Assembly: GCF_014904745.1 (NCBI RefSeq)
Contig: NZ_JACZCS010000014.1
Location: 306,118-370,117 of the forward strand
DNA from: Oricola nitratireducens
Lineage (GTDB): Bacteria > Pseudomonadota > Alphaproteobacteria > Rhizobiales > Rhizobiaceae
Direction: 5' to 3'
Length of the DNA stretch: 64,000 nt
Of this stretch, positions 63,916-64,000 are shown piece by piece (position 1 is the first letter of the stretch; every line of letters starts with the position of its first letter). The position numbers were made by a program, and so were the translations under genes. The notes under the pieces are model-generated. The model saw only the letters and a program-made list of their open reading frames with translations. It searched no databases and was not told the origin of the DNA.

Positions 63916-64000
63916 GTTAGTCCTCCAAATCCTGTATTGCCCGGGTTCACATGCCCCTAGGGTAAGGCATTCCGACAGCTTATGCCACGGCTCTTGCGAG

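Overview
The window is a 64 kb, GC-rich, gene-dense piece of an alphaproteobacterial chromosome. Gene content and order point to Hyphomicrobiales (Rhizobiales), close to Rhizobiaceae/Phyllobacteriaceae-type genomes. The main markers are carB-greA followed by an LpcC-type LPS core mannosyltransferase, lrp next to trxB-lsrB, an alphaproteobacterial anti-Shine-Dalgarno sRNA after lsrB, dnaG-rpoD, and rhizobial palindromic intergenic repeats. No rRNA, tRNA, prophage, IS transposase or CRISPR array was seen.

Layout. 1-16 kb: the end of an MBL-fold hydrolase, a DUF1499 membrane protein, pyruvate phosphate dikinase, the condensin Smc, a periplasmic DsbA-type thioredoxin, YjbQ, two LysE exporters, two divergent GyrI-like proteins, a flavodoxin, a GNAT acetyltransferase, an HxlR regulator and small membrane or secreted proteins. 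16-31 kb: rpoD and dnaG separated by a terminator, PilZ, LrgA/LrgB, YqeY, carA, an MscS channel, DUF2937, an aldo/keto reductase, a DUF2161 nuclease-fold protein, a zinc metallopeptidase, an MFS transporter with a divergent ArsR repressor, and a DUF2306 protein with a divergent LytTR regulator. 32-40 kb: a large serine-protease/nuclease fusion, carB, a DUF2235 hydrolase, a ccdAB toxin-antitoxin pair, then greA.

41-51 kb is an accessory surface-glycan block. lpcC is followed by a KpsS/LipB-like protein, a GT25 glycosyltransferase, two methyltransferase-like proteins, a GT10 fucosyltransferase-like protein, gmd and fcl (GDP-L-fucose synthesis), a further methyltransferase and a GT39 membrane glycosyltransferase. 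The set is coherent: Gmd and Fcl make GDP-L-fucose from GDP-mannose, and the GT10 protein is the obvious user of it. It lies between greA-lpcC and lrp-trxB-lsrB.

51-64 kb: lrp, trxB, lsrB, an NfeR1/alpha-r14-like sRNA with three identical anti-Shine-Dalgarno loops, a GMC oxidoreductase, a small AT-richer insert holding a DpnI-family methyl-directed restriction enzyme and a zinc-ribbon protein, ettA, a GT-C-like membrane protein, an alpha/beta hydrolase, a long inverted-repeat element, DUF808 and a cytochrome c.

Most interesting: the trypsin-like protease/NUC endonuclease fusion with its repeat-bearing promoter, the orphan DpnI, the triple-loop sRNA, the 267-bp nested inverted-repeat element, and the placement of palindromic repeats exactly between the stop codons of convergent genes. 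The only gene-free stretch above 300 bases is 18299-18607, which holds the dnaG terminator and the rpoD upstream region.
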